Below, piece by piece: positions 23,244 through 34,861 of a DNA stretch of 64,000 bases (position 1 is the stretch's first letter; the number at the start of each line of letters is the position of its first letter). The position numbers and the translations under genes are program-made. Under the pieces are notes generated by a model. That model saw only the letters and a program-made list of their open reading frames with translations, did no database searches and was not told the origin of the DNA. Origin of the DNA: Papilionanthe hookeriana x Papilionanthe teres (lineage: Eukaryota > Streptophyta > Magnoliopsida > Asparagales > Orchidaceae); NCBI GenBank assembly GCA_022702705.1, contig CM040430.1, forward strand, positions 81,037,239 through 81,101,238, read 5' to 3'.

Positions 23244-23975
23244 TCAGTTTTCATGAATATAATGAGTTTCTTCATATAATTTTTCTTCATTTACTTTTTC
23301 AATTTCTTCAGTTAAAGACTCATTATATATTACAGATTCATAATCTTTATCTTCAGAAATGACCTTACATTTTTCTTGATAATGTTTTTCAATTATATAA
23401 TAAAAAATATCCATCTGATCGGATTTTTCTTTATCAGGATACCTCATTTATTTCAGAAAATTAAATGTTATCTCTTGATCATTAACTCTCTTCGTTAATT
23501 CTCATTTTTGCATGTCAATCATAGCACGTCTGGTAGCTAGAAAAGGTCTCCCTAAAATAATAGGTATTTCTTTATCTTCTTCCATATCTAGTACAATGAA
23601 ATCCACGGGAAAGATAAATTTATCCACCTTAATAAGAACATCCTCTATAACTCCTTTAGGATAAGTGATAGATTGATCAACTAACTGAAGGGTTACAATG
23701 GTGGGAGAAATCTCTCCTAAATCTAACCTTCGAAAGATTGAAATTGGCATGAGATTAATACTTGCTCCTAAATCAAATAAGGCTTTTCCAAAAAAATTTT
23801 CTCTAATAGCACATGGTATAGTGAAACTTCCAGGATCTTTAAGTTTCTGAGGTAATTTCTTCTGAATTATTGCACTACATTCTTTACTTAATGCAACAAT
23901 TTCATAAGCTTCAAATTTCCTTTTCTTGCTTAAAATATTCTTCATAAATTTTGCATAGCTTGGCATTTGTTCCAA
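23244..23975 (-). pseudogene. Athila-like aspartic protease and linker (alpha)
   Basis: Open frame 23975-23502 holds a retropepsin-like domain: the MPSYAKFMKNILSKKRK lead-in, the active-site block FGKALFDLGASINLMP (DLGA in place of the DSGA/DTGA usual elsewhere; DLGA is common in Athila proteases), and ILGRPFLATRRAMIDM. A stop follows, then 23447-23244 in the same frame is the acidic linker toward RT, starting MRYPDKEK. It is in frame with the gag C-terminal half, as expected for a gag-pro-pol polyprotein. Confidence 0.9.
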
Positions 23976-24119
23976 AACTTCAGCAAAAGGAATGTTGATG
24001 GTAAGTTTCTTAAAAATCTCAAAGAACTTAGAAAATTGATGGTCAAGCTTCTACTGTTTTAATCTTTGAGGAAAATGTGGTTGTGGTCTTTCAACTTCCA
24101 CTTCAATAGGAATTACAGT

Positions 24120-25482
24120 CTAATCTTTACTTGGAAAAAGAGTATCTTTAGGTTTTTCAATCTCTTCTACCTCTCTCTCTTTTTCAATTTCATTCCAAAT
24201 TTTCTCTTTTTCATTTCCACTTCTAAGTCGTACAGCTTTTGCTTGTTCATGTTCTTTGCCAGTTTCTTTAGGATTATTTTTGACATTGCTAGGTAGTGTT
24301 CCTTGAGGTCTGTAATTAATAAAATTAGCAATTTGACCCATCTAATTCTCAATATTATGAATAACAGTGTTTTGACTTTGTAGCCGATTACTTAGTTGCA
24401 AGATTAATTCTTCTATAGATAAATTTTTCTGCTGATTGTTAAAACCAGGAGGGTAAGTTGGTCTAAAGTTTGAATTTCCTTGATTGTTCTAATTTAGATT
24501 AACTTGATTATTACTCCATTGTTGAGGTCCATTATTCCAATTAAAATTAGGATGATTTTTCCAACCTGGATTATAATAATTGGAATAAGGGTTATTAGTT
24601 TTACTAGCAATAGCTTGCAAAGTTTCCATTGTTTGAGAATCATCAGTATTTGTAGAATTGTCATTACTTACATACGATATATTAATAGCAAAATTATCTA
24701 ATTTCTTAGATATCGCAGCCACTTGTGAAGCTAAATAAGAAAAGGCTTCATTATCTTGAATACTTGACATTCTTTTAGGATTAACCCTTTTAGAAGGCCA
24801 TTGAAAATTAGTATCAGCCATTTCTTTAATTAAAGTATAAGCTTCTTCAAATGTCTTAGCCATTAAAGAACCACCAGCAGCAGAATATATAATAGATCTA
24901 AGTGATCCAATAAGTCAATTATAAAATGTTTGAATAATTAACCAATCTGGCAAAGAATGATGATGATATTTTCTTAATAGTTCTTTAAATCTTTTCCAAG
25001 CTTCATAAATTTTTTCTCCATCAAATTGCGTAAATGAAGTTATATCATTTCTTAATTTAGCAGTTTTAGAAGGAGGAAAATATTTAGCAAGGAATTTTTG
25101 TGTCATATCTGCCCAAGTTTTAATAGAACAAGTTGCTAATGAATTAAGCCACATCTTTGCTTAATCTTTTAAGGAAAAAAGGAAAGAGTCTAATCTTAAT
25201 AGCATCATCAGAAACATTATTATATTTAAAGGCAGCACAAATTTCTAAGAAACTAGCAATGTGTAAATTCGGATCCTCATTTGGTGTTCCTCCAAATTGA
25301 TTATTTTGAACCATTTGAATAATAGAAGATTTAAGCTCAAAATAATTAGCATCTACGACTGATATTTGAATATTAATATGAAGTTCATCAGCGGTAGGGT
25401 TTGCATAATCTCTTAATGGTTTATAAACATTATGTTCATTGATTTCTATTGGATGTTGATTATTGTTATGTAAGCTAGCCAT
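24120..25482 (-). pseudogene. Athila-like gag (alpha)
   Basis: The start is taken at ATG 25482, which opens MASLHNNNQHPIEINEHNV and then LRDYANPTADE. The capsid-like gag domain follows (FGGTPNEDPNLHIASFLEIC, FLAKYFPPSKTAKLRNDI, YEAWKRFKELLRKYHHHSLP, DWLIIQTFYN). A one-base frameshift near 25150 and a stop near 24915 break it. The C-terminal part (24863-24489) is Asn-rich, then a basic linker has KAVRLRSGNE, typical of Athila gag-pro. No CCHC zinc knuckle is visible. Five segments all match one family in order, so the assignment is firm; the gene is dead. Confidence 0.9.
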
Positions 25483-25740
25483 TTCCTGATATTTTTGAAT
25501 TTTTTTTCATATTTTAATTATTTTAACTGTTCTTTCTAATTCAGAATCAAAAGGTAATAATCTTTTAGATCCAGAACTACGCATAAAAATAAATTAAAAT
25601 CTTTTTGGTATTTTTATTTTTATATATATATTTTTTTATGTTTTATATTTTTTTAAAAGAAATAAAAGTGTATAAATTATATTTAATTTGAAAATTGTAA
25701 AAATTGTCTTTTTAACTTTCTTACTTATTTTTCTTATCTT

Positions 25741-25766
25741 CCCCAGCAACAGCACCAAAAACTTGA
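25741..25766 (-). other. Primer-binding-like site 2
   Basis: Minus strand TCAAGTTTT then TGGTGCTGTTGCTGGGG. It matches the tRNA-Asp complementary PBS typical of Athila (TGGCGCCGTTGCCGGGG) with three transitions. It is 98 bases further from the LTR than site 1. Confidence 0.65.
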
Positions 25767-25838
25767 ACACTATCTAATGGGGCTTTATATATATACTTTC
25801 AGATGCAAGAATTTAATACCACTGCTAGAAGATTTAAA

Positions 25839-25865
25839 CCCCGGCAAACGGCGTCAAAAACTTGA
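25839..25865 (-). other. Primer-binding site 1, tRNA-Asp type
   Basis: Minus strand TCAAGTTTT directly follows the CA end of LTR-b, then TGACGCCGTTTGCCGGGG, a slightly degraded tRNA-Asp PBS. This fixes the LTR-internal boundary and the orientation. Confidence 0.8.
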
Positions 25866-27093
25866 TGTAACCCGACTTTTACTTATGTAAGAATTTATGA
25901 ATTTATGTTTAGATTTTTATAATAATTATTGTAAAAGTCACAATTTCAAACGCAAGTATACGTATCATTTCAAGTAATACAGGGCTCTGTGGAGTCCCGG
26001 TTATCGATCCCACAGGGAAGATTTTGAGAAAATTAAGATATATTTTAAGATTTTTCAAATTAAAAGTAATTATTAAATTTATTTCTTTTCAAAGTTTAGA
26101 TTTTAAACAAAAGTTTTTACTAAAATTTCTACTAAAAGCAAGAAAGTAGTAATAAAATAAAGATTAATGCATGTAAAAATAAAACAACTTTCTCCTTTTC
26201 AACTAATCCAAGTTTTTTAGAATAATTATCATTTGTGGAGAATTTAGATTATGTATTATGTCAAATAGAAGCATTCTTATTCTTTACCCTTTGGACCAGG
26301 CATAAAGAACATTGACCAATCTATAGATCGGTTCAGGATGTTTTATTAGTAGAATGGGTTAATCTAGGCTCACACTACTAGATGTCCAAGGGTGACTATG
26401 GTCGGCCCTACTAGTGATCTGTTCCCTTTCTATAAACCAAATTATTAGAATTTAGTCTGTAACACTAAAAACTAATTAATTATACGCCTAATAAATCATA
26501 TCTTTCTATTTATTTGTACTTCACCTTGAATAACCCGCATAAAGCCGTCGATTACCTAAAGGATTCATTTGATATCTACTTGTTAAGAACTCATCTCCGG
26601 ATAGGTCTCAAAATTCTTCAACAGGTTTTAACAATTTAAATGGCCAGTTTAAAAAGTAAACTAAGATCAGGTATTAATATCAACACAATTTTTATAAATA
26701 TTTTAAGTTAAATTCTTCAACAAAATTTAATTATCTTATTATTTTTTCATAGTTGAAAGGATAAAGAAAACTAATTACTCAGAACACATTGAATTCACAC
26801 AACAAAATATATTTATAAAACTTTGAACCAAGTTACAAATACTTATCCGGAATGTTCCTTCAAGTGATTCGTTGACTCCTACTGACTCCAATGCAATGAT
26901 GAAAGACTTCAACAGCAACAACACTAATAATCTCAGACTTAACACACAAAATAAACTAAAAATAAACTCACTAAATACTAAATAAGGTGGCTCCCTAAAA
27001 TGATTGGATGGCTATATGGTGCTTGGGGACTATAAGATGCTAAAAGGGGCTAAGGGGACAGAAGGGGCCGATTTTCTCTGTAGAATGTGCTCT

Positions 27094-27101
27094 TATTTAT
27101 A
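27094..27101 (-). promoter_or_regulatory. TATA box of LTR-b
   Basis: TATAAATA on the minus strand in a good context (CTCTATAAATAAGAGC), about 85 bases downstream of the GC motif cluster. Transcription would start near 27065. Confidence 0.65.
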
Positions 27102-27184
27102 GAGCTCTGAATTTGACCAGTGGTTGCTTAAGGCACCTCTTCAAAATTTGTCCAAATACAATGTATCTTCTTGAAGGTAATTGT

Positions 27185-27464
27185 CGCGCCTAGGCGCCGG
27201 GATCTGGCGCCTAGGTGCCGGACTCGTGACCAGGTCTTCGCACCTCTTCACTTTGGATCGCACCTCTTCGAGATTAAAACTGTTTCCCTCTGTCCAGATG
27301 CATTGTATCACATGTCCTATATATCAGGAGTAACTTCCACTCTTCTAAAAGCTCTGATAACCGCTTAACACCGTCAAAATAACTGCCCAAAGTCGTCAAA
27401 AATCTTGTCTGCGTCTGTATCGAACTGGTGCGTAGGCGCCAGATTCTGACGCCTAGGCGCCAGG
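27185..27464 (-). promoter_or_regulatory. GC-rich motif clusters in U3 of LTR-b
   Basis: Pairs of GCGCCTAGGCGCCGG-type near-palindromes occur at 27185-27230 and 27429-27464, within AT-rich U3, upstream of the TATA box. The same beta-specific form recurs internally at 30619-30658 and 31569-31647. Confidence 0.55.
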
Positions 27465-27648
27465 CCTATAATTTTAATATCTTTGCTCTTTAAGCTCCAT
27501 TTTTTCTCCTTTTTGCTCATTTTTCCTTCTTGAACTTTTTTTTATCACCTACATCCAAAAACATAAAAATACCTTTCTTTAAAGCATAATATCCTTAAGA
27601 ATTGAATCATAAATAAGGCTTAACAATAGGTATTTTTAAAGTGGATCA

Positions 27649-29091
27649 AATTCCCCCAAACTTGAATGTTACTTGTCCTTAAGTAACCCTTTTAATTATA
27701 TAAAATGTATAACATTTGAAATGAAGTTTAAATATTTAAGATTTCTTTTAATTTTTGGTTTTATAAAAGCTTTAGCAAATCATTAACCAAATTTCACTCA
27801 TTAAGTTTAATTTTAAAAATTTAAAGAATATTTAACTACCAAATCATAAGACTTACAATTTTTCATTTATTTCAAGAATAATTGTAATTTATCATATTAA
27901 GGTCAATTAGATTATTTACAAGAAAAAGATTTTCATGAAACATTTTTCTAGTAAAAATAATTGTACATAAAAATTAAGTTAAAAATGTAATTGGTTTTCC
28001 TCCTATAAGATAATTCAAGTGAAGCCAATTTTTGATTAGGCATTTCCTCAAGCTTCTCCTCACGTTTCTCTTTCTTTTTTTTTTTTTTTTTGCTTTTCCT
28101 TTTCTCTTTTTTTTTATATAAGGATATTTTTCAATCCTCTATTTTTTATTTATTTATTTGTGAGAATTACAATTTTTGGATAGTCTGTTAATGATTTTGA
28201 ACTTCACCATCCTTAACTTATAATTAAAAACTTAGACATTTTTTACTTAATAAATATGACATTCTTAATAAGTATTTTTAAAAAATTATTTCAATCTTTT
28301 CTTTTTCAAGTAATAATCTTGATTCCTTAGTATTTCTAAAATACAATTCTCTTTACTATAAATAGAAAAATTATTAATCTTATTACTCTTTATGTTAAAT
28401 AATTCTATTCTTAAAATCAATCAAAATTATTAAAAATTTTAGTTAAGTTTACTAAATTATTTATAAATTAAAAAATTTAAGTAATCTTAAATAGATTTTT
28501 CATTCCTTATGTAATGTTAATATTTTAAAAAAAAATATTAGTTCATTAAGGACAAATAATATTTAAATTTTAAAAATGTTTTCCCTTCCCCCAAACTTCA
28601 GCTTTAGTATATAAAGTGGATCATAAAATTTTCTAAAGCATAAGAGAAAGAAATAAACAGGAATTTATCTAGGAACAATAATGATGTAGTAAGGAAAAAT
28701 TTATTTCTAATCCTACACATGCTTTAATAGGTATATAACAGAAATAATTAAGCATATATAGAAAAGTTTGCAGAGCAGGAGTTAATTTCTAAATATTTTT
28801 TTATATTTTTATTTTTAGAACAAGCAAAATTACTAACTATTCATGAATACTAAACCGTAGGTTGAAATAGAAATAAACATTTATCATAGAAAATAAAAAA
28901 TTCATTAATATTTCAGTCTTAAACACATAACACATTAGATGCCCTAAAATATTCTCAATATCAAAAGTCCACACAAAGTTTCTTAAACAAATCGACACTG
29001 ACAAACAACAACACAATCTAACTAATCAATACTAACAAACAAGAAATAAACTAAAAACAGAATCACACATCTCAAGAGGTAAATCAAGCTA
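27649..29091 (-). other. 3' UTR of element beta with two polypurine tracts
   Basis: Non-coding, AT-rich. One PPT abuts LTR-b (27649-27665, minus AAGTTTGGGGGAATT). A second lies about 0.9 kb upstream (28580-28600, minus GAAGTTTGGGGGAAGGGAAA). A T/pyrimidine-rich run (28070-28120) matches the A/G-rich stretch of gamma near 20630. Confidence 0.7.
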
Positions 29092-30252
29092 CTAGTCACT
29101 GTCTGTAGCCTCGTCATCGTCATCACCAAAAGAAAATTCCATATCCTTCGGATCAACATACGATGAAAATCTAGGACAGGTAGGAAACTGAAATTCATGC
29201 TCACCCTTCAGGAATCTAACTAAAAAAGTCAGAATACTCAGCATCATAATCACTCTTCCTTTGGGTATACTCAGAAAGATGATCAATCTTCTTACCGATC
29301 ATATATACTCTACAATGAGTTAGAAATAACTCATTCTGCTACTCCAAAAACTGATCATGCATGGATTCTGAAAAACTAAATGGTGGCTCAGCAGTAGAAG
29401 TAGAAGGTCTAGAAGTAGAAGCTCTACCAGAAGCAGGTAATGAACTAGAAGGTGCAGTAGAACTCTTACCTCGAAGTCGATCATAGATACTGATGCTTTC
29501 TCTTCCTATAGGCTTTGTAGACTTGAGCTTTTCCTTAGAAAGGTCAGCAACTACTCCAACACTTTCACACAGAGAATATATCAAAGATGGAAATCTAAGT
29601 CCAACAGAAGTGCTAGAACGAGCTGTGGCTTTTAGAGAAACATAAATGTTACTCCCTACATCAATCGGCTTCCTCTCTTGTATGCTGTAGTTGAGGATAG
29701 CTCTGTCCTTGGTAACCTCGCTCAAATGATTGGATGGAAGGAGACGAGCAGAAATAAAGTAGTGTCATGCCTTTGAAACACCATTAAGATTAGAAGATGA
29801 AAAATTTACCCTTTTTTTGTTCCAGATCTTCCAAGCTCCAAAACCATCGATCAGGTAAGCAATAATCATATCTAAATCTCCCTCAGATGGAGATAATCCT
29901 GAGTAATAGCACTCAATGTTCGGCGGCAGGCCTTAGAAAATGTTGATACGCTCTGGAGTGAATCCTACTCCAACTCCTCTCACAAAAATCTCGTACTCTT
30001 CAGCATCCACAAAATTGGCATAAAACTCCCTAACAACAGAGATAACAACAATAGTAGTAAAATAGCAGAATTGTTGACATTGAGCGCAACGATCGTATCC
30101 TCAATCCTTCTTCCCGAATTGTAAAAACTTCGTTTCGAGATAAACTTCCTGGTCGTAACAAAATCATTGTACCAAAAATGTGCAACAGCAGTGACAAACT
30201 TGCTATGATCAAAATTTTCTCGTTCCTTTCCTCTCTTAGATTTGGGTGTCAT
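29092..30252 (-). pseudogene. Athila env-like ORF 2, beta
   Basis: ATG 30252 opens MTPKSKRGKERENFDHSKF. After frameshifts the family core follows (RREFYAN-type block REFYANFVDAEEYEI, FVRGVGVGFTPERIN), then 29725-29339 with RAILNYSIQERKPIDVGSNI, RFPSLIYSLCESVGVV and a Ser/Thr-rich tail, then a highly acidic C-terminus ending DDDDEATDSD at 29092. It aligns block for block with 11294-12453 and 34862-36010. The 387-base segment is still open; the whole is interrupted. Confidence 0.75.
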
Positions 30253-30618
30253 CTAAATGTGAAATAAAAAAAATGCAAAATAATATCATAGGATCAAAGG
30301 AAATAAACTAATTTAAGCTTTTCAAACTTGAAAGAGCTTAAAAATCCATAAATTAAGCTTTAAAAATCATTTTTTTCAAAATTTAGGTTTTCTTCAATGA
30401 GAGCAAAATCCATGGTAAAAATCAAAAATAATTGGTTTAGAATGTAGATCTGACATTGGGATGAAGAAATCGAGTGATTTCAAGCTCAAAAACTTGAAAA
30501 TTCGGCCTCAAATGGGATCTCTAGGGTCTATTTTCACAAAAACCAGAGGAAAGGGAAGCTTAGGCGTTAAAAATGGCTTGGGGTGTTTAAGAAGATGAAG
30601 TTTCGGGTTCAGGCCGAA

Positions 30619-30658
30619 CCGGCGCCTAGGCGCCGAATTCTGGCACCTAGGTGTCAGA
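30619..30658 (-). promoter_or_regulatory. GC-rich motif pair ahead of env-like 2 (beta)
   Basis: GGCGCCTAGGCGCCGAATTC and a second copy, GGCACCTAGGTGTCAG, lie about 370 bases upstream of the env-like start. It is the beta form of the motif, as in LTR-b. Confidence 0.55.
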
Positions 30659-31049
30659 CTCACCTTTCCAAAAATTCAATTTAAATTTTATATTTTCCAC
30701 CAAAACTTATCAAATTCGACTCCTAATTACTCTTATGAGAGTATTAATCCAATTTATATCCTCCAAACATTTCCACAATCAATTTAAAATGATAACTTAG
30801 ATCCACATTTCAAATTCAAAATATATCCAAACTCTTCAATTCTAATTCATAAGTTTCAATCCAAACTCAATAAATTCCATAATAAGACTATAACAAGGTT
30901 CATCATTCTATAAACAACACAAACAACATAAATTCAAAGCAAATTTCCAATCTGACAACACACATTGAACAATTAAGCAAACACACAAATTACATAATCG
31001 ACACACTAGAACTTGACTCAATCGCACCTAGAACACATAAGAGATTTAT
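30659..31049 (-). other. Inter-env spacer, beta
   Basis: AT-rich DNA similar in character to 10431-10828 and 36500-36890. No gene seen. Confidence 0.5.
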
Positions 31050-31480
31050 TCAACGCCGATCTTCAATTTCCATATCTTTCACAATGAAGTACGCTAGGAC
31101 TGACGAGATAGAAAACCAACGCCCTTGGAAATTCCAAAGTCGTCTTTTCATCGATCCACTTGTTCTTTGCGTACATTGCTATTTGAGTGTTTTGATAGGC
31201 CGCCATATGATCAAATTGAAGTTTCGTTTGTCATTCCATGTGCTCAATTTGATGATACATTTCATGCAAACGATTTCCAATGCTTTGAAGTTCTACATCA
31301 ATCTTTTTCAATCGAATAAACAATCTCTCCATACTAACTGCAATAAAACTATTAAAATAAGGTTGAGGATCTTTGGGGGATTTGTCTCTTACCTAATTTC
31401 CATGATTTCCTCTATCCATTGCTTCCAAACTCCTCTTAAATCCTCCAAAATGGATTTCTCTTGTCGAAATTAAGGTTTCT
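31050..31480 (-). pseudogene. Remnant of env-like ORF 1 C-terminus, beta
   Basis: The minus-strand frame reads MERLFIRLKKIDVELQSIGN, RLHEMYHQIEHM, a stop, QTKLQFDHMAAYQNTQIAM and so on. This is a coiled-coil-like heptad pattern in the position of the C-terminal part of env-like 1 in gamma (10130-10300) and delta (36892-37269). The order motif cluster, this remnant, motif cluster, env-like 2 matches the other two elements. Sequence similarity is weak, so the identity rests on position and coiled-coil character. Confidence 0.5.
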
Positions 31481-31568
31481 ATGTGATTGGGGATGAAGAT
31501 AGGGCAATTTATAAAGAGATTTCGTGTGAAAAACTGAAGATGTTTGGTTTTTACACGATCTGTAAACG

Positions 31569-31647
31569 TGGCGCTTAGGCGCCGGAATCTGGTGCCTAGG
31601 CGTTGGATCATCGATACGTGCAGGCTATTCTGGTGCTTAGGCGCCAA
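31569..31647 (-). promoter_or_regulatory. GC-rich motif cluster ahead of env-like 1 remnant (beta)
   Basis: GGCGCTTAGGCGCCGG, GTGCCTAGGCGTTGG and GTGCTTAGGCGCC at 31569-31604 and 31633-31647. The junction with the partial LTR-b lies immediately next to it. Confidence 0.5.
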
Positions 31648-31654
31648 CTTTTTT

Positions 31655-32140
31655 ATCTTCTAGAAGGTAACTGTCACGCCTAGGCGCCGGGATCTAGCAT
31701 CTAGGTGCCGGACTCCATGACCAGGTCTTCGCACCTCTTCACTTTGGATCGCACCTCTTCGAGATTAAAAATATTTCCCTTTGTCCAGATGCATTGTATC
31801 ACATATCTTATATATTAGGAGTAACTTCTAGTCTTCTAGAAGCTCTGATAACCGCTTAACACCATCAAAATAACTGCCCGAAGTCGTCAAAAATCTTGTC
31901 TGCATCTGTATCAAACTGGCGCTTAGGCACCGGATTCTGGCACCTAGGCGCCATGCCTATAATTTTGATATCTTTTCTCTTTAAGTTCCATTTTTTCTCA
32001 TTTTTGCTCCTTTTTCTTTCTTGAACTCTTTTTTTATCACCTACATCCAAAAACATAAAAATACCTTTCTTTAAAGAATAATATCCTTAAGAATTGAATT
32101 ATAAATCAGGCATAAAAATATGTATTTTTAAAGTGGATCA
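31655..32140 (-). mobile_element. Partial LTR-b (U3 only), 5' end of element beta
   Basis: It runs from TGATCCACTTTAAAAATAC at 32140 to about 31655 and is collinear with 27648-27155 of LTR-b, including both GC motif clusters (31676-31722, 31917-31962). It stops before the TATA box, R and U5. Its TG end abuts LTR-c, so this is where beta inserted. PBS, gag and pol that should follow are missing. Confidence 0.8.
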
Positions 32141-33484
32141 TTGTGCCAAATAGGAGCATACCTATTCTTTACCCTTTGGTCCAGATATAAAGAACATTGA
32201 CTAATCCTATGCTTGGTTACTGATTTTGCGGCTATTTTGGGAGGATACCGGCTCTCACTTCGGAGCTCCCATGTTCCCCTCACCTGAGGGCTAATAATCT
32301 ACACATCAGCACCCAAACGATTGGACCAAATTGAGGATTTTAGTCTGTCACTCTAAAATCTCCAATTCTACGCCCGATTAATATTTTTTTCCAATTTATT
32401 TGCACTTCTCCTTTCAAGGATTTACCCGTCTACCTTGCAAAGAGAATTGTGATACATACTAGTTAAGAATCCTTAGCCCACGGTGAGGTCTTGAGAAATC
32501 TTCACAGATTTTAACAATACAAATTGCCAGTTCGTATAGTAAAGTAAATTCAGGTATAGTATCACCACAACTTCTTTATAATAAGTTTGATAGACTAATT
32601 TATATAATCATTTCACAAAAACATCAAAACTAGGAGAAAGATAGAACAACTACTTAGAATTCATGAAGAGGATGCAATAAAACTTGGATTTCATATAATA
32701 AAGTAAAGTTCTACAAACTAAAATAAATAAACATAACTTATCTCAAATTCCTCCCCAAGCAAACTCCTTGAAGTTCCTCTGAATCATTTCCTTTCTTTAC
32801 AGTACTCGGAATTCTCCTTCAAAACGACAATGCAGAAGAGATCTCTCACTTCCCTTCCACTCTTACAATCCTTCGAAAAATTCCTCACAAAATCTCTATT
32901 TGAACTCACTACTCACTAAATAATAACATTATGGACTCTCTAGTAAACACGAAAAATACACTTTGTGACACTTAAAGACACAAAGATAACCCTTTTGTGA
33001 TACCTAGGAGACCGCTTTTTCGGCCTAAAATGGTTCTTTTTAAAGTTATAGAAGAGTCTCTGAGGCTTTTGGAGGCATCCTTCAAAAATCGTCCACATTC
33101 GACGTATTTCTGGAAAGAACCGTCGACCCCGCCGTCGGCGGCCTCGAGCTCGCCTTCAGCGGCCTTCTAGAAACTGTGCATTAAACAGGCCCCGCCATCG
33201 GCGGCCTAGATCCCCGCCGTCGACGGTCTTCCTTGGAATATATTCTGAACTCTCGGGAATATCCGTCGTCGGCGCCATCGACCTCGTCGTCGGCGCCCTA
33301 AGTCAAATTTGCATAATTTGGTCCTTTTCTCTCCAAATTTGCTCCTTTTTGCATATTTTCGTTCTTTTGTATTTAAATCTTCATACCTGCAGAAAAACAC
33401 CAAAAATACCCTTCTTTAAAGTGCAATATCATAAAAATATTTACAAAGTAGGCGTGAAAATGTTGAACTTTTTTTCTTGGGTCA
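32141..33484 (-). mobile_element. LTR-c: 3' LTR of element delta, interrupted by beta
   Basis: It starts TGACCCAAGAAAAAAAG at 33484 after a PPT and is collinear with LTR-a up to the GCTCCTATTTGGCACAA word. There it is cut by the TG end of beta. About 330 bases of its 3' part are missing and may lie on the far side of beta. It contains a GC motif cluster (33121-33300) and a TATA-like region (33034-33052). Confidence 0.8.
33121..33300 (-). promoter_or_regulatory. GC-rich motif cluster in U3 of LTR-c
   Basis: Several CCGCCGACGGCGG forms. The + strand word GCGGCCTCGAGCTCGCC is shared, apart from one base, with the internal cluster of the same element at about 36460. Confidence 0.55.
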
Positions 33485-34861
33485 AAATCCCCCAAACTTT
33501 AACTATTACTTGTCCTCAAGTGATTTTTAGTACTACATAAAAGTTATGATTCATTGTGGTAAAGTTTTAATTCAGAAATACTATAATTTGGATTTAAATA
33601 AATATTATAGCAAGAATTCTTAGAAAAATTTTCAAATAATTAGATTAATTTTGTAGGTATAAGATTATTTAGTCATCAAGTCTGAGAGTTCTAGTTTTCT
33701 ATTCATTTTAAAAATGATTATATGTTGCAATATTAATTCACTCAGAATATTCAGAAGAAAGAAAATTCATGAGGAAACTGCAAGTAAGAAACTAGCCATA
33801 AATATAAGTTCAGAAATGCTTTTAGTTTTCCTTTTAGGTTAATACAAGTGAAGCTAATTTTCGATAAGGAATTTCCCCAAGCTTCTCCTCACTTACTTTT
33901 TCTTTTCTTTTCTTTTGGATTGTTTTTCAATCCTTTTCTTTTTTTTCTTTCTTTTACTTTTTCTTTTTCTAGTGAGGATCACTATTTTTGAATAGCCTGT
34001 TAATAATTTTGAACTTCACTTTTCTTTTCCTAAATTTGAAACTTTCAAACATTCTTTACCTTATATGTACTTCATAGTTTTTACATTATTGAATCTCAAT
34101 CTTTTCTTTCTCAACTAAATTCCTAAGATTCTTAATATTTCAAAATATAGTTTTCTTTACTTTAAATAGTTAACTACACTCTTATCCTTTTATACCAAAT
34201 ATCTTAATCTACAAGATTAATTTTCATTAACAAAAATAGTTCTTTGAATCTTTCTACAATATTTAGATAAAACATAGTTATCGGAATTAAATTTTATCAC
34301 AAAAATCATATTAATAATTTTTGAAAATATGTTTATTGAGAACATATAATAGTTGAGAATTTTCTTCCCTCCCCCAAACTTAAAGTTTTATATAAATAGA
34401 AATAGTACATGGTGGAAAGAAAAATTCTAAATATTATATTCATACCTTTGTACTTTAGGCATTTTTGTCTTTTTAAAATTTGCAGGTTCTTCACAAAATT
34501 TTTAACTTCAATTGCCCTGTAATATTAAAATCCTTTCTACACACATAACAGTTTAGAAAATTTGTTGGGGTGATGAACTTTAAAACCAATTATATAAAAC
34601 TAAACATTAAAACAAAAACAACTAATTACTCTACACAGGACGTATGCGTTTCACAACACAACACAAACAGTTACTAATTTAAATTCAGTAGTTACAATTA
34701 CAATTACTATCACAGATATGCAGAAATGAAAACACAAACTACAAACTAAACACATATCACAGTGGATAAAGCATAGTCCAAAATACAATCAATAAAAGTA
34801 TAAGTACTACAACGAAAACTAAAACAAACACAAACACATACAACACATCACTATCAAATCA
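33485..34861 (-). other. 3' UTR of element delta with two polypurine tracts
   Basis: A PPT abuts LTR-c (33485-33499). A second (34363-34384, minus AAGTTTGGGGGAGGGAAG) lies about 0.9 kb upstream. A pyrimidine-rich run lies near 33895-33980. No ORF of note. Confidence 0.7.

Larger units (their letters stand above)
25483..25865 (-). other. 5' leader of alpha with two primer-binding-like sites
   Basis: Leader between LTR-b and gag. It carries two copies of the sequence that normally occurs once after an Athila LTR, listed separately, and otherwise AT-rich DNA including a (TA)-rich stretch near 25620. Confidence 0.75.
25866..27648 (-). mobile_element. LTR-b (shared between alpha and beta)
   Basis: 1783 bp, from TGATCCACTTTAAAAATACC (27648 down) to ...GTCGGGTTACA (25866). 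A PPT lies just before it (27649-27665) and a PBS just after it, so it serves as the 3' LTR of beta and the 5' LTR of alpha at once. This LTR-internal-LTR-internal layout is what unequal recombination between LTRs leaves. Confidence 0.85.

Noticed and set aside
31084..31473. 129-codon plus-strand ORF in element beta
   Set aside because: The opposite strand reads as a coiled-coil env-like remnant in the expected order; the plus frame has no support.
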